64,000 nucleotides of DNA from Heligmosomoides polygyrus polygyrus (GCA_947396885.1 OX377202.1:17050001-17114000), one strand, 5' to 3'. Shown: positions 31,451-41,909, numbered from the stretch's first letter. Program-made: numbers and translations. Notes: generated by a model not told the origin, from the sequence alone.

Positions 31451-32344
31451 CTCCGGCTGTTTCAATTGGTTTTTAGCATTTGTTACGGATCTAGTTACAG
31501 GTTCCCCAATTAAACATACATTGAGAGCTCAGCAATAATCGACGAAAAACTGATTCGCAGACGGCCAACAGAATAAACAAAGCTGAGCTCATACGGAAGC
31601 ACCTTTCTACATGAAAAAGCCAAGTTGATGGTGGAAGACAGGAGGACCGGCAGAAAGCACAAGACGTCGATTGAAAAATTGCTGAGACTCGGCCAAGTCC
31701 TGCATTTCGAAGTGGTCTCCGTTCTCGTCTATTGCCCCAACTTCCCTGCAACTCAGTCACTCTATTGATTTGCCAGGAAGAGAGAGAGTTCCATCCACCA
31801 CCACCCCATCCACCCTCGTCGACCCCGTTACTGCACATGTGTCACGTCGCGGCGGCGTCGTCCGTCTCAACTGCGGCCCGTGCTGTTAGCGTGTTCAGCT
31901 CATCTCATAAGAGAACTCGGAAGAAGGACGATTGTTCGTTGTCGAAGAAAACGAACAATTGTGGGCCGAAGAGGCTCTGGCGAATTGTGCCCACATTGGG
32001 TCCATGTCGCGAATATGGGCAGCATTGGAATGTGAGGGCGCGCTGGCTAATCATAGCCATTCAGAACGCCGACCGAATACTCGCTGGTCAATCAGAACAC
32101 CAACTGCACACACGCTCTCTATCTGATATGGCCTGATTGGCTTGCGAATTCCAATTGCTGCCTACATTCGCTGCTTTGAATGCTCCAATCGGATTAATAA
32201 TTATTATCGTAGGCTGCTTCAACGAAAACAAAGGTCTTCTGTTCGAACCCTCGAAGAGCACTGTTTCCTTCGGCTCATGCTTACAATTACATATCTTCAC
32301 GTACCTATTTTGTTCCTCTTTTTATTTTATTTATTTACTCATTT
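31451..32344. other. Unassigned stretch with G+C-rich, CCAAT-bearing part
   Basis: 31780-32130 is G+C-richer than its surroundings and contains CTGGTCAATCAGAAC and GGCTAATCATAGCC motifs. It could be a promoter, but no adjacent coding exon is recognised. Confidence 0.3.
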
Positions 32345-32950
32345 CACTTATACCATTTTCACGTCGAAGTGGGCACTTTTCACGTCAAGCTAGACACATT
32401 TCAAATCAAGTTGGACACTCTTCTAGGCTAGCCTCAGGCTTTTGAAATCAAAGCGAACTCTTCCAAATTGAAATGGGCTTCCCCTACGTGATTCTGGGAA
32501 CTCTATAAATAAATTTAGAATAATTTTTTGTTCATAGAAAATTTTAGTATAACTTTCTATGAAGTTTTACATAATTCACCCACCCAACAAATAAATGCAT
32601 TGTTTAAAATTCTGCGTACGCGCATTCAACTCGCCTCCACAACATTCGTAGAGATTGAATGCGTGGCGCATCCCAAGGAAGATTGAATAACGCCGTCCTT
32701 CATCCTTTATCTTTATCCTTATTTAAAATTTTATAAAACTTTAATCTTTTGAGGGAAAATGATGACCTAAACTTTGTTTTAAAGAGCTGGAAAGCGGCCG
32801 TTTTTGTGCCAAAAAAGAGAATGCGCCATGCCCTCATCCAATACGTCGTCGTTTTTATTCGACTGATAGCAGAACCTCTTTTCGCATGGAGCTTGATACC
32901 TGTTAGCGATATAACAAAAACAACTGCAGAGAACACACATATCCTCACTT
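32345..32950 (+). repeat. Dispersed repeat family B, copy 2, split by a SINE
   Basis: The 5' part has repeated units AAGTGGGCACTTTTCACGTC, AAGCTAGACACATTTCAAATC and AAGTTGGACACTCTTC. The 3' part, after the SINE, has TTTTGAGGGAAAATGA, GAATGCGCCATGCCCTCATCC, CGTCGTTTTTATTCGACTGATAGCA and ACACATATCCTCAC. Both parts align in order with 7430-7865. Confidence 0.6.
32612..32721 (+). mobile_element. 5'-truncated family S SINE with 9-bp target duplication
   Basis: Only the last third is present: CGCGCATTCAACTCGCC to CGTCCTTCATCCTTTATC. TTTAAAATT flanks it at 32603-32611 and 32722-32730. Truncation at the 5' end with an intact tail and target duplication is a typical aborted reverse transcription product. 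The insertion lies within repeat family B. Confidence 0.85.
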
Positions 32951-33867
32951 TGATGGTTCATGTAAGTGGCATTTCCAGTATCAATAAAATAAGTTGTGGC
33001 GAACATTCTGAGTGCATGGCGTGATCCAATCTTTATGCGCTATATGCTTGCTTCTTTTCAGTAGTTCAAGACAATTTAAGTTAATTATTTTTTCTCTAGA
33101 AAATTTTTTTTATAAAATTATTACACTTACTGGGCAGGGATGTAAACTAAACATTTTCAAATACAGTTACCAGTGTACTATACCAAATTTTCCTTAAACA
33201 AAAAATTATTCTGACCATCTTATTGAGTCTGTAGTCTAACCTGCCTAAAGGTCATTTCGATTTGAAGAAGCGTCAAAAGCTTAACCTTAACCTAGCTTAG
33301 GCGAGTGTGCAATTTTATTTGAGAAAGGTCGAATACGACGTGAAAATGGTTTAAGTAAATAAAGAAAAAAGGGCCTTATAGGAAAAGCTCAGTGTACATA
33401 GAATTTGCTTAGGAAAAAAACAGATGTGAATAATCAGAATCACCGCCGTTATTTTTACAGACAGATGTTGTACTTCATAAAGGCTGGTATCATCACGATC
33501 AAGAGTGGTCAGCCTGCGGAAGAGCCAAGCGAGAGAACGCTGACCGCCACCGAGGAGGATGCGTGTTGATCTTCGGCCAGCAGCGTTCGAACATGCGATT
33601 AGTGCGAAGTTGCGCCCACGAAAGCCGGCCGGGAAAGGCCTAAGTTCAGCTTCGAATTCGCTTCTCGGATTTTATTCCACCTCGACCAGCACAGCTTCTG
33701 GCCTTCTGTCCTTAAAGAACACTTTCCATGGCTAATCTAAAGTGAAGCAGCCACTAGAAAAGCCTTGAGGCAGGAGGAAGGGCTTGGGAATTGAAAATTC
33801 AAGAATGACTTTGGGTGGAGAAGAACACACAGCTTTGCATTAGCATTTGCATTGCCACAGGGGTAAT
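32951..33867. other. Unassigned stretch
   Basis: A+T-rich to about 33470, then moderately G+C-rich (33490-33700). No gene or known repeat recognised. Confidence 0.45.
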
Positions 33868-34075
33868 TCGGACAAATTACATGCATACAATGACTTGTGA
33901 TTGGCAATCGAAGAATAATTCAACGCATTATCTCTTCCCAGACTGGTGAAACATCACTGACCCTGGAGGGATGGAGGCCTTGGTAGGCCAAGGTGGAAAA
34001 TCCGAACCGGGAACCTGGTATCGGGTGCATGCAATTGCAGGCACCTCATCCGACTGCGCTACACGCGCCTGAGCA
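33868..34075 (-). mobile_element. Family S SINE lacking the 3' domain (minus)
   Basis: From ACATGCATACAATGACTTG to GACTGCGCTACACGCGCC, including GACCCTGGAGGGATGGAGG and a good tRNA-like part. The 3' domain is replaced by unrelated sequence. Confidence 0.85.
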
Positions 34076-34119
34076 AGGGAGCTTCTGAGGAAATAGCAGA
34101 TGATCAACAAAGGTTCTGA

Positions 34120-34385
34120 AAGGCGCGTGATAGCGCAGTCGGACTCGGCGCGGAACCCACCGCTGCACCTTGAAGGTTTTTGGTTCGGGATCTGCCCGTG
34201 CCAATCAAGCCTTCTATCCCATCGGGCTCAAGGTTTTGGTCCCAGACTTGTGTGCAAAGGACAAAATGAGAGACTGATTTGTCTATCAGCTGGCCGGTGC
34301 AAGTGAGCCAAATAGTCTGACCATGAGTCGCATCCAAGACAGTCTCGTGGAAGTAGAAAGCGTGGCGCATCCCAGTGACGCCTCC
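34120..34385 (+). mobile_element. Divergent family S subtype (plus)
   Basis: GGCGCGTGATAGCGCAGTCGG starts it and CACCTTGAAGGTTTTTGGTTCG carries the B-box region. The centre differs from the main type (CGTGCCAATCAAGCCTTC, CATCGGGCTCAAGGTTTTGG), and the 3' end is AGTAGAAAGCGTGGCGCATCC. The many coherent differences suggest a separate subfamily and not only decay. It lies head-to-head with 33868-34075. Confidence 0.8.
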
Positions 34386-34892
34386 CCAGGCTCGAGAATA
34401 TCTCTTGGTGAAGATACGGCACGCTCAGTGATCTATTTAACTAGTCCGGCTAATGGCATGTCGAACAGAAAGAAATATTTGGTTGAAATAATGTTGCAAA
34501 CGAGCAAGATGACCTTCAAAAAGTAAACCACTTTTGGTCACGTCAGTGTTGCTGTACTAAAATAAAGATAGAAATAGGTAGACATAGACAATGTCAAAGT
34601 TGAAGGTCTCCATATAAGAACTGGATAGTGAGAGCAACGGTAGAAGGAGAAGTAGAAGAAATTCACAATGCGAGTTTATCAAAGTCATCGCTGCGGCATC
34701 ATGATTGTACGTGGTATGGAAAAAATAGAAAAGGAGTATCTATTTTCAAGGAGTATCTGTTTTTAGGCATTTTTTTAGGCAATATGTTTTTAGGCAAGGC
34801 TTTTTTAGGCTGTGCCTAAAAAATTTATTTTGTTGATCGATGACTGCGATTTGTTTGAAAATAAATTCCACGAGGTAGTACGAATGAATCCC
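34386..34892. other. Unassigned; TTTTTAGGCA tandem motif
   Basis: TTTTTAGGCA recurs four to five times at 34762-34820 with spacers of a few bases. No gene recognised. Confidence 0.5.
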
Positions 34893-35335
34893 TCTCAAAG
34901 ATTCGCCACGCAAGACTCACGAAGGCAAAACGACTGCATTTATGGCCTATACAATGACTTGCGATGGCCAACAGATAGGTTAGTCAGTGTATTACTCAGT
35001 TATATCCTAATCGGGGTAGGGGGCGTGTAGTGACTTGCGTCTCCGGCCACTTGCTTGGGTTTCTACGACGCCTTCAGCTGCTTTTCCATCATACGAAGGC
35101 TTTTATTATATTTATAATCAATTCAGGGAATGTGGTTGTGTTCTATAGGATGACACACGCATCTAACACTTTATGGTTGCCCATCCCGGCTAGGATAGAT
35201 CCTATAGCACTTCCTAGACAAGTCTGGTACCTAACCGCCCACCCACAAAGGTTGATTGGCCGGAGCGGAAAAACCGAACCAAGAAGCATTATTCGGGTGC
35301 ACACTACAGCTGGCACTCTCTCCGTCTGTAGTCTA
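34893..35335 (-). mobile_element. Family S SINE split by about 190 bp of other sequence
   Basis: The 3' part (34893-35010: CTCAAAGATTCGCCACGCA, GGCCTATACAATGACTTGCGATGG) and the tRNA-like part (35205-35335: GACAAGTCTGGTACC, GATTGGCCGGAGCGGAAAAACC) are collinear. They are separated by unrelated DNA that normally is not in the element, so something inserted into or rearranged this copy. Confidence 0.7.
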
Positions 35336-35384
35336 TAAATGCATCCATTAATACGGGGAGCGTGGGATCGATGTCAACCCGTCT

Positions 35385-35448
35385 CTGGGACGTGCCATGC
35401 ATTCTACTTTTACTCAGTGTCATGGAGGCAATATGAGTGCGTACATTC
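35385..35448 (-). mobile_element. Family S SINE 3' fragment
   Basis: GGACGTGCCATGCATTCTACT, CATGGAGGCAATATGAGTGCG: the 3' domain only. Confidence 0.7.
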
Positions 35449-35638
35449 CCTCCTTACTTATTGAAACCCCAAAGAACTGAACTTATTACTACACGAATGT
35501 TAACCCTCATGCCACCCAAGGCTGCGTTAAGAATCAGAGCAGTACCGCAGAATAATAGAAATACGACGATGTGGCTTGGATGTATGTAGTCGAGGAGCCA
35601 GGAAGAACACAAGTGCGCGTTGTGCTGCCACACGGATT

Positions 35639-35660
35639 CTCAAACTTGGGTAATTAAACC
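35639..35660 (-). other. Perfect SL1 spliced-leader sequence (22 of 22)
   Basis: The minus strand is identical to the nematode SL1 leader (core TTTAATTACCCAAGTTTGAG). A match this long cannot be chance in 64 kb and is the best taxonomic evidence in the window. On the minus strand it continues AATCCGTGTGGCAGC, not the GTAAAC donor, so it resembles the 5' end of a reverse-transcribed, trans-spliced RNA. The RNA behind it was not identified. Confidence 0.9.
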
Positions 35661-35925
35661 TAACTTAACACTATAATAACGAAAGTCTATAGTACATATG
35701 TCTGTGAATTCGTACAAGTCCTTAAAGATTCGCATTGAGATATGTTAGTATAGTGTTATGTTTACTGTCATTATGTTAGTTTTACATGTGAGCTAGCATT
35801 TGTTTTTGTAGCATTACTCATTTAACAAGTGACTATGAAGTCCGCCTTCTATCTTATCCTTACTACCAACTGTATGTAGAATGAATATCAGGAGTGGCCC
35901 TGGATCTTAAAAATTGACAATTTTC
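35661..35925. other. Unassigned A+T-rich interval
   Basis: No gene or repeat recognised. Confidence 0.5.
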
Positions 35926-36135
35926 AGCACTACACACTATACTTCGAACCAAATCGAATAATTTCGAACGAAAATTCGAATATTCATTCTTCGAACATTC
36001 GATGAGGCCCAAAATTCGAATATATTCATTATTCGACTGTTCGACGGGGTCCAAAATTCGAATATATTCATTATTCCAATAATCGGTTTTTCATGAAACC
36101 GAATATATTCGATTATTCGTTTATTGGAAAAATTT
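35926..36135. repeat. TTCGAAT-rich tandem repeat
   Basis: About 50-bp units CATTCGATGAGGCCCAAAAT, TCGAATATATTCATTATTCGAC recur at 35998 and 36042 with a partial third unit. Units are built from the palindromic ATTCGAAT/ATATTCGAATAT motif. A related block lies at 63068-63235. Confidence 0.8.
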
Positions 36136-36805
36136 TTGGAAGGACGTAAGTATACTACAGACCATTATATTAGAGCACTATTGGGTGAATTAATTCACTA
36201 TGAAGGAGCGGTCATTAATTTAATGAAGCACCAATCTAGCAGTGTCGTGCCCCAAATTGCTATGCGAGATTAGTTGCGTCAAGCTGTTATTGTTATTGTT
36301 ACAGAAGCCCACTCAATCCATTGTAAGCAAGGTAAACAGATGACAAGAAGCTGGCGGTCTCATAGAGACGGCGACGAAAACAAACGACGTGCCACCGACA
36401 ACGGCGCCGGCGCCACTTTGAGCCGTTCTGAAATACGAGCCGACGAGAGCCGGCCGGACGGCCGTCCGGCTGGCTGGCTGTTGGTGGTGTGGAAAAGCGA
36501 AAATCTGTTTTCCGCACGACGAACGCCCCGAAAAACGAGCTGCACTCCACCCTCGTTTCTGTCCGCGGCGGACAGCATCGGGAGGCGGAGGGGGTCATTC
36601 AAAGCTGTCTATGATGCGGATATCGCAGGTCTGGCTATCTTTATAAAGCTACTTATAATCCTTCGGCATTCCTCTTTGCACTAATCCCCTGTATCAGGAG
36701 GAGTTGCAAGTCCCAGTGTCACAGTATGGCGCTGCTGAAAATGCAGGAACTGCTTGGAGCAGAGCGGGGACAGAGATTGGCGTTACTCAACCAGTTTTGA
36801 GGCGA
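36136..36805. other. Unassigned, including G+C-rich island with an 18-bp palindrome
   Basis: 36330-36600 is G+C-rich, with GCCGGACGGCCGTCCGGC (36453-36470) a perfect palindrome. Frames through it on both strands are long only because of base composition. A promoter or first exon is possible but not shown. Confidence 0.35.
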
Positions 36806-36932
36806 AGCACGTGTAGCGCAGTTGGAGTAAGTGCCGACTGTCGTGTGCACCAGATATCAGGTTCTTGGTTCGGGTTTTCTGCCCAGGCCAACAAAGCCTT
36901 CCATCCCTTCTGGGTCGGTAGATTGTAGACAA
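36806..36932 (+). mobile_element. Family S SINE tRNA-like half only
   Basis: CACGTGTAGCGCAGTTGGAG to CCCTTCTGGGTCGGTAGATT, with a good A box. It stops abruptly before GATAAAGCGCTGAC; family C-like sequence (AATCCGATACCGATTCGGG) follows. Confidence 0.85.
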
Positions 36933-37161
36933 TGAATCCGATACCGATTCGGGTAATTTTAAGCTGTCACCTTTTTCAAATCTGGTTGAAAGCATTGTGC
37001 AAAAGCATTGCATCGCAATAACATTGCAAACATTCATTAAAATTCATTTCAAATTCAATTCATTAAATAACATTCATAATAAAATTGCACCTCTGAAAAG
37101 GTTGGGATGTTTCAGAAAAGAGTAGATTTACCAAAAGGATGTTCTTAGTACCCATAAAATA

Positions 37162-37436
37162 GGATAAAGGACGTCTGGGATGCGCCACGCATTCTACTTT
37201 TACGGGATGTCGTGGAGGCGAGTTGAATGCGTATTTGGCCATACAATGACTTGCGGTGGCCAGCCGATGAACAAGTCAGCGCTCTATCCTTCCCAGACAA
37301 GCCTGGTACCAATTCACCGACCCCGGAGGGATGGAAGGCTTGATTGGCCTGGACGGGAAATCCTAACCAGGAACCTGGTATCGGGTGGAGGCGACATCCG
37401 GCGCCTCCTCCAACTGCGCTCCACATGTCCGTTAGG
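37162..37436 (-). mobile_element. Near full-length family S SINE (minus)
   Basis: GGATAAAGGACGTCTGGGATGCGCCACGC through CAACTGCGCTCCACATGTCCG. It preserves the central domain closely matching the 60.3-kb copy. It lies inside sequence resembling repeat family C (36933-37660) and head-to-head with the half-copy at 36806. Confidence 0.92.
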
Positions 37437-37479
37437 ACCCGTATAACTGGTTTATGTTTAAGTCTCAAATCGTATAAGG

Positions 37480-37665
37480 CATTAGATTTCTCACCAAAAT
37501 CAGTTATCTAAGCAGAAAGCAGAAAATTCGACCCGGTGGAAACCACTCCTATCTGAATCGCCCCAAGATCAGGGCTTTTCAAAAATACCGTTGTTCACCC
37601 AAACTGTTTATCCAAAGTTTGAGAAGAATGATCCGAATTATTCGATCCAATGTCAAATAGATTGG
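37480..37665 (+). repeat. Repeat family C, 3' part
   Basis: CCTATCTGAATCGCCCCAAG, GGGCTTTTCAAAAATACCG and GATCCGAATTATTCGATCCAATG follow the order of 840-960 in the first copy. The matching left end may be at 36933-36960. Confidence 0.5.
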
Positions 37666-37675
37666 GATCAGAATT

Positions 37676-37785
37676 GTTTGGTAAAGATAAAGCGCTGACT
37701 TGTTCATCGGCTGAGTATCGCAAGTGATTGTATGGCCGAATACGCATTCAAATCGCCGCCATGACCTCCCGTAGAAGATGAAACG
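37676..37785 (+). mobile_element. Family S SINE 3' half, head-to-head arm
   Basis: GATAAAGCGCTGACTTGTTC, AAGTGATTGTATGGCCGAAT, CATGACCTCCCGTAGAAG. It directly faces the minus-strand fragment at 37786, so about 100 bp could fold into a hairpin. Confidence 0.85.
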
Positions 37786-37906
37786 ATAAAGACGGAGCTA
37801 CTCAATTCCTTTTAGGATACGCCACGCATTCTACCTCTACGGGATTTCGTGAAGGAGACTTGAATGCGCATTTGGCCATACAATGACTTGCGGTGGCCAG
37901 CCGTAC
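37786..37906 (-). mobile_element. Family S SINE 3' half, opposite arm
   Basis: GATAAAGACGGAGCTACTCAATTCC to TACAATGACTTGCGGTGGCCAGC. Together with 37676-37785 it forms an almost continuous inverted repeat. Confidence 0.85.
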
Positions 37907-38509
37907 TTATGGCGCTGGAACCGACATCTCACTTCATCAGGAGCCCTAGCAGCATTCACGTGGATGAAATCGGATCCTATCGGGGCACATGTGATATTTT
38001 CACCACAACTCGGCCCGGGAACGGCTGCCATGGATTGATTGTTGTGCGCTGCAGCCTAATTGTTTGTAACTATGAGCCTGGTCTTCAGCAAGCGATGATG
38101 ATGACACGCTGTACTCGAAGTTGTTCATCTTTTTGATTGCCTTTAGATATAAGCTAGTACTTACCAATAAATATCTGATCTGTCCTCGAATTTACCCAGA
38201 AAGAGAAGAATTGAATTGTAGCTCTAAGAGAGGGAAAATGATAAACCTCGGCTAAAGATAATCGCCCCTCTGATGCGCAACGCGTTCTACTTCTACGGCA
38301 TCTCGTGAGGGTAATCATAATACAATGAGAGATCTTCCGATAAACTACTTAATGTTTGGTTCTACAAACATTGGTACCACCTCAACTGACGGTAAGAAGA
38401 CCTACGCAGCCTTGGAAAGAACCGATGCTATTTGGTTGACACAATTTGCACACGAGAATTGACGCATTCTGTCGACTGTGCCACACATCTTCTAGGATAA
38501 TTCTATTGA
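37907..38509. other. Unassigned, with one SINE scrap
   Basis: GATGCGCAACGCGTTCTACTTC (38270-38291, minus) is the SINE 3' domain. The rest shows no gene or repeat. Confidence 0.5.
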
Positions 38510-38820
38510 TAAAGGATGAAGGATAAAGGACGGCGTTGATCGGCTCCCTTTCTGGATGCGCCGCGCACTCTACTTCTACGGGATGTCGCGGAGGCAATTT
38601 GTATGCCTATTTAACCTATACCATGACTTGCAATAGCCTGCCGATGGAAAAATCAGCGTTTTGTCCAACTCAGACAACTCTGGTGCCAACTACCCATCCC
38701 CAGAAGATTAACCGGATTCGTGAAAAGAGTGGTTCGCCCGGTCAGGAAATCTGAACCAAGAACCTGCAATCGGGTGCTCGTGACAGACGGCGCTTCCTTC
38801 ACTGCGCTACCACGCGTCCA
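38510..38820 (-). mobile_element. Diverged full-length family S SINE (minus)
   Basis: The tail GATAAAGGATGAAGGATAAAGG, 3' domain GATGCGCCGCGCACTCTAC, and tRNA-like end CACTGCGCTACCACGCGTCC are present. The central part is changed (CATCCCCAGAAGATTAACCGG). Confidence 0.85.
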
Positions 38821-39043
38821 GTTCTACATAACTAAATATATTTGCGCAAAAATTCTAACACTCCTACTTTATAATACATATATAATTAGCACACAAGTTT
38901 CCTCGTGTATAGATGAAAACAGCCGCAAAAAAGGAACAATCAACAGCAACATAGAGCAAAACAGTGGCAGAGGCAGAGGAAATGATCGAAAAAACTCAAA
39001 GGTATCAGGAACTTAAATATTGATCCAAGTATTTTTAAGTGTC

Positions 39044-39339
39044 GGGCGCGTGCAACGCAGTCGGAGGAGGCGCCGGCTATCGCCTGAACCCGATACCAGG
39101 TTCCTGGTTCGGATTTCCCGCTCAGGCCAACCAAGCGTTCCATCCCTCCGGGGTCGGTGAATTGGTACCAGACTTTTCTGGAAAGGATAAAATGCGCTGA
39201 CTTGTTTATCGGCTGGCCATCGCAAGTTATTGTACGGCCAAATACGCATTCAACTCGCCTCCACGACATCCCGTAGAAGTAGAATGGCGCATCCCAAAGG
39301 GGATTGAATAACGCCGTCCTTTATCCTTTTGTATCCTTA
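39044..39339 (+). mobile_element. Full-length family S SINE with 13-bp target duplication
   Basis: GGGCGCGTGCAACGCAGTCGG to TTATCCTTTTGTATCCTT. ATTTTTAAGTGTC is perfectly repeated at 39031-39043 and 39340-39352. The element is intact apart from a short deletion of CGT in GAATGCGTGGCGC. Confidence 0.95.
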
Positions 39340-39352
39340 ATTTTTAAGTGTC

Positions 39353-40190
39353 ATAGCCAACAGGGACACTGTGCCTTTTGCTGAACATGTCAAAGAAAGT
39401 AACGGTCCTAAGCGTGAAGAAAAACCGTCGTCAGTTCAACTTCGCTCTACCAGCATCATACTTCACAGCACCCCCACGAGTGTTCGATTTTCTTAATGAA
39501 AACCACTGATCCTTACGCTGGCCTTACAATGCAGTATCTTGTGGAAAAGTAGGAGATCGTTAGTTATAATAATTGAGTAATAATAATTCCGTTAATATGT
39601 AAACTAGAACGTCGACTACTGACGGTGGCGAAGTCAAAGGGTAGCCGGCTATCTGTACGATAAAAGGTAGAGCTTGTTATAATTTTCAATGGCAATAACA
39701 GTTCGGAAAAATAGGAAACATCCCAAGCGGAACGGCTCTACTAGGTAGCTTTTAGTGAAAGCCGGGGACGAGCAAAGAAGAGCATTCCGCTTCGAGCCGG
39801 CGTTTTTCTTTGTTCGCCGGCTAATTACGTCCCTTAAGGCTCCTCTTATTGCCGCCGTTCACGACCCCACTGGGCGAAAATGAGGCGAGGCGGCTTCCTC
39901 TAAAAACCAGCGCGATAGCCGGCGAGTACATGCTGGACGTCTATGCCAGTAGTGCATTTCTTTCATTCATAGCGATTTCTCGCCTCAGCGCTTACATCCA
40001 GCATCTGGCGCGTAATCAGATAACGCGAAGGCTGTCGCTTCTAGGCGTTAGACCAGAAAATATTTAGAAGGAGCCTTAACTTGAAATCCGGCCATGAAGC
40101 CCTACATTAGTGAGAGTCGGGAACAGGAGTTCAGCATTAGCATCTTGACGCCGATTCTTTTATCTCTGTTAATGTACGAACTATGATACC
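39353..40190. other. Unassigned, part G+C-rich
   Basis: 39740-40060 is G+C-richer, with no recognised domain in its frames. It could be an older part of the RTE relic that follows, but no motif supports this. Confidence 0.4.
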
Positions 40191-40191
40191 G

Positions 40192-40398
40192 GCTGGACTC
40201 CGCGGAATGTCAAGAGAACACCAGGACGCCCACCAACGCGTTGGTCGGACTTCTTCGTGAAAGCCCTGAACGGCCGATATAACGCACTTCGTGTCCCTCA
40301 AGCGAGGAGGATCCATTGGAGCACTCTGGCACACGACAGGGACGAAGGGACGCCATAGGCACCCGCTCGAGCAAGTCTATGATCAATGGGACAACAGG
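40192..40398 (+). pseudogene. RTE-type LINE, C-terminal fragment
   Basis: The frame encodes [39 protein letters not shown] and [13 protein letters not shown]. One shifted base later it gives [15 protein letters not shown] and a stop. [11 protein letters not shown]...HW..LARDRDEW..YWRPLEQ is the usual extreme C-terminus of nematode RTE-group endonuclease/reverse transcriptase proteins. Only this tail remains. Confidence 0.75.
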
Positions 40399-40600
40399 TG
40401 ATACAAGTGAATGTACGAACATCGTAACAAGCAGTTGCACATGGAAGCCTAATTAAGTCTTCTGAACGGGCTTACTCCTTTCGTATATTTTCTTATACAA
40501 AAAATATAAAAATAACAAAAATAAACATATATAATACATGGTATAATAAGTAATAAAATATAATATAAACAAAAAGAGTTGCGGAATCGTTAGAAGACGC
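40399..40600. other. Unassigned A+T-rich interval
   Basis: ATATAAAAATAACAAAAATAAAC-type sequence could be the RTE 3' end or simple A+T-rich DNA. Confidence 0.4.
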
Positions 40601-40680
40601 GTTAACCAATCCCTTTGTGGGATGTGCAACGCATTCTATATCTGTGGAATATCTTGGAGGCAATTTCAATGCGTTTTTGG
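40601..40680 (-). mobile_element. Family S SINE 3' fragment
   Basis: GGATGTGCAACGCATTCTAT, CTTGGAGGCAATTTCAATGCG: 3' domain in reverse complement, then it stops. Confidence 0.7.
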
Positions 40681-40943
40681 CAGGTGGGCGCTCGCTAACT
40701 AACTTGGGAGAAGTTGTAGTTTGATTCGGCGCAGGGCGGCTCGGAGGTGATCACGTTGCGTCCAGTAGTTAGCCACCTTCGTAAGGAACAAAACTAGCCT
40801 AGCTCAGCTTAGCACAGCGGTAGACCACGTCATTGCTGTGTAAATTTTCTAAATTTAGTGCGGTATAAAATGATTACTAGGGCTACCTCACATGGTGACC
40901 CCTCCGAGCTTTGCGCCGTTTGATTCTGCATTATAATTTCAAG

Positions 40944-41335
40944 GGGCGCATGTAGCGTAGTCGGAGGAGGTGCCAGCTGTCGCATGAACTCGATACCAGG
41001 TTCTTGTTTCGAAGGAGAGGTGGAAGGCTTGGTTTGCCTGTTTCCCGTCCAGGCAAATCAAGCCTTCCATCTCTCTGGAGTCGGTGAATTCGGATCAAAC
41101 TGGCCTGCGAAGGATAAAGCCCGAATTTATTCATCGGCTGGCCACCGCAAGTCATTCTCGGAGTATTCTAGCACTGTTGCCTACCTCTCACAACCTCCAG
41201 ACGAGTTTACCATCGTGTGTATGGCCAAATGCGCATTTAAATCTCCTTCGTGACATTGCGTATAAGTAGAATACGTGGCGCATCCTAAAAGGAATTGAAT
41301 AACGCCGTCTTTCAATCTTTTGTCCTTTGTTTGAC
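40944..41335 (+). mobile_element. Family S SINE with two internal insertions
   Basis: The SINE frame is complete from GGGCGCATGTAGCGTAGTCGG to the AACGCCGTCTTTC tail but is about 390 bp long. The extra DNA is a local inverted duplication at 41015-41074 (26-bp arms around GTGGAAGGCTTGG...CAAGCCTTCCAT) and about 62 bp at 41156-41219, between GCAAGTCATT and GTATGGCC. Confidence 0.88.
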
Positions 41336-41512
41336 CGGTACAATGAGTTGCGGTGGCTAGCCGATGAACAAGTCCGTGCTCCATTTTAACCAAACAGACA
41401 GTGGGAGGTATGGGAGAATTAGTTGACCAAGGCTCGAAACCCGAAACAGAAACTTTGGTTTGGTGTGCACGGGACAGTCTGCGCCTCTTCCTGCTGTGCT
41501 ACCAAGCGTTCA
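41336..41512 (-). mobile_element. Family S SINE tRNA-like two-thirds (minus)
   Basis: CAATGAGTTGCGGTGGCTAGC, GATGAACAAGTCCGTGCTCC to TGCTGTGCTACCAAGCGTTC. It is tail-to-centre with the previous copy; the 3' domain is absent. Confidence 0.75.
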
Positions 41513-41837
41513 ATGTATTGAGCTAGGAAAATCATAATTTTATAGAATTCAGATTAAAACTTGACGCTGAGAGGTACTAGTGAAAACTAAAATTTTACTA
41601 ATTATTTTTTCACCACTAATATACTAGTACTTTACTACTAATTCCTGAAAAACATTGAAGCCTTAGGGGAGGGGTATAAGTATTACATTTCTTAATCAAA
41701 TACTGGGGCTAAGGAGAAAGCAAACAACTCTCTCTTAGCTTTCGGCAACAAATAATTTATCGCTGAGTCTAACATTCTTTACCACTATTGAAACTGTTTA
41801 CAGAATAAAAGCCAGTGTCGATAATATTCCACATTCG

Positions 41838-41906
41838 CTGGATATGCCACACATTCTACGTCTACAAAATATTATGGAGGTGATTTGAATACATAATTAG
41901 CCAACA
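41838..41906 (-). mobile_element. Family S SINE 3' fragment, hairpin arm
   Basis: GGATATGCCACACATTCTACG, TGGAGGTGATTTGAATACAT. It faces 41910-42016 on the other strand. Confidence 0.7.
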
Positions 41907-41909
41907 AGT

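Noticed and set aside
36274..36684. 136-residue plus-strand and 99-residue minus-strand frames
   Set aside because: Same G+C effect, on both strands at once, around an 18-bp palindrome.
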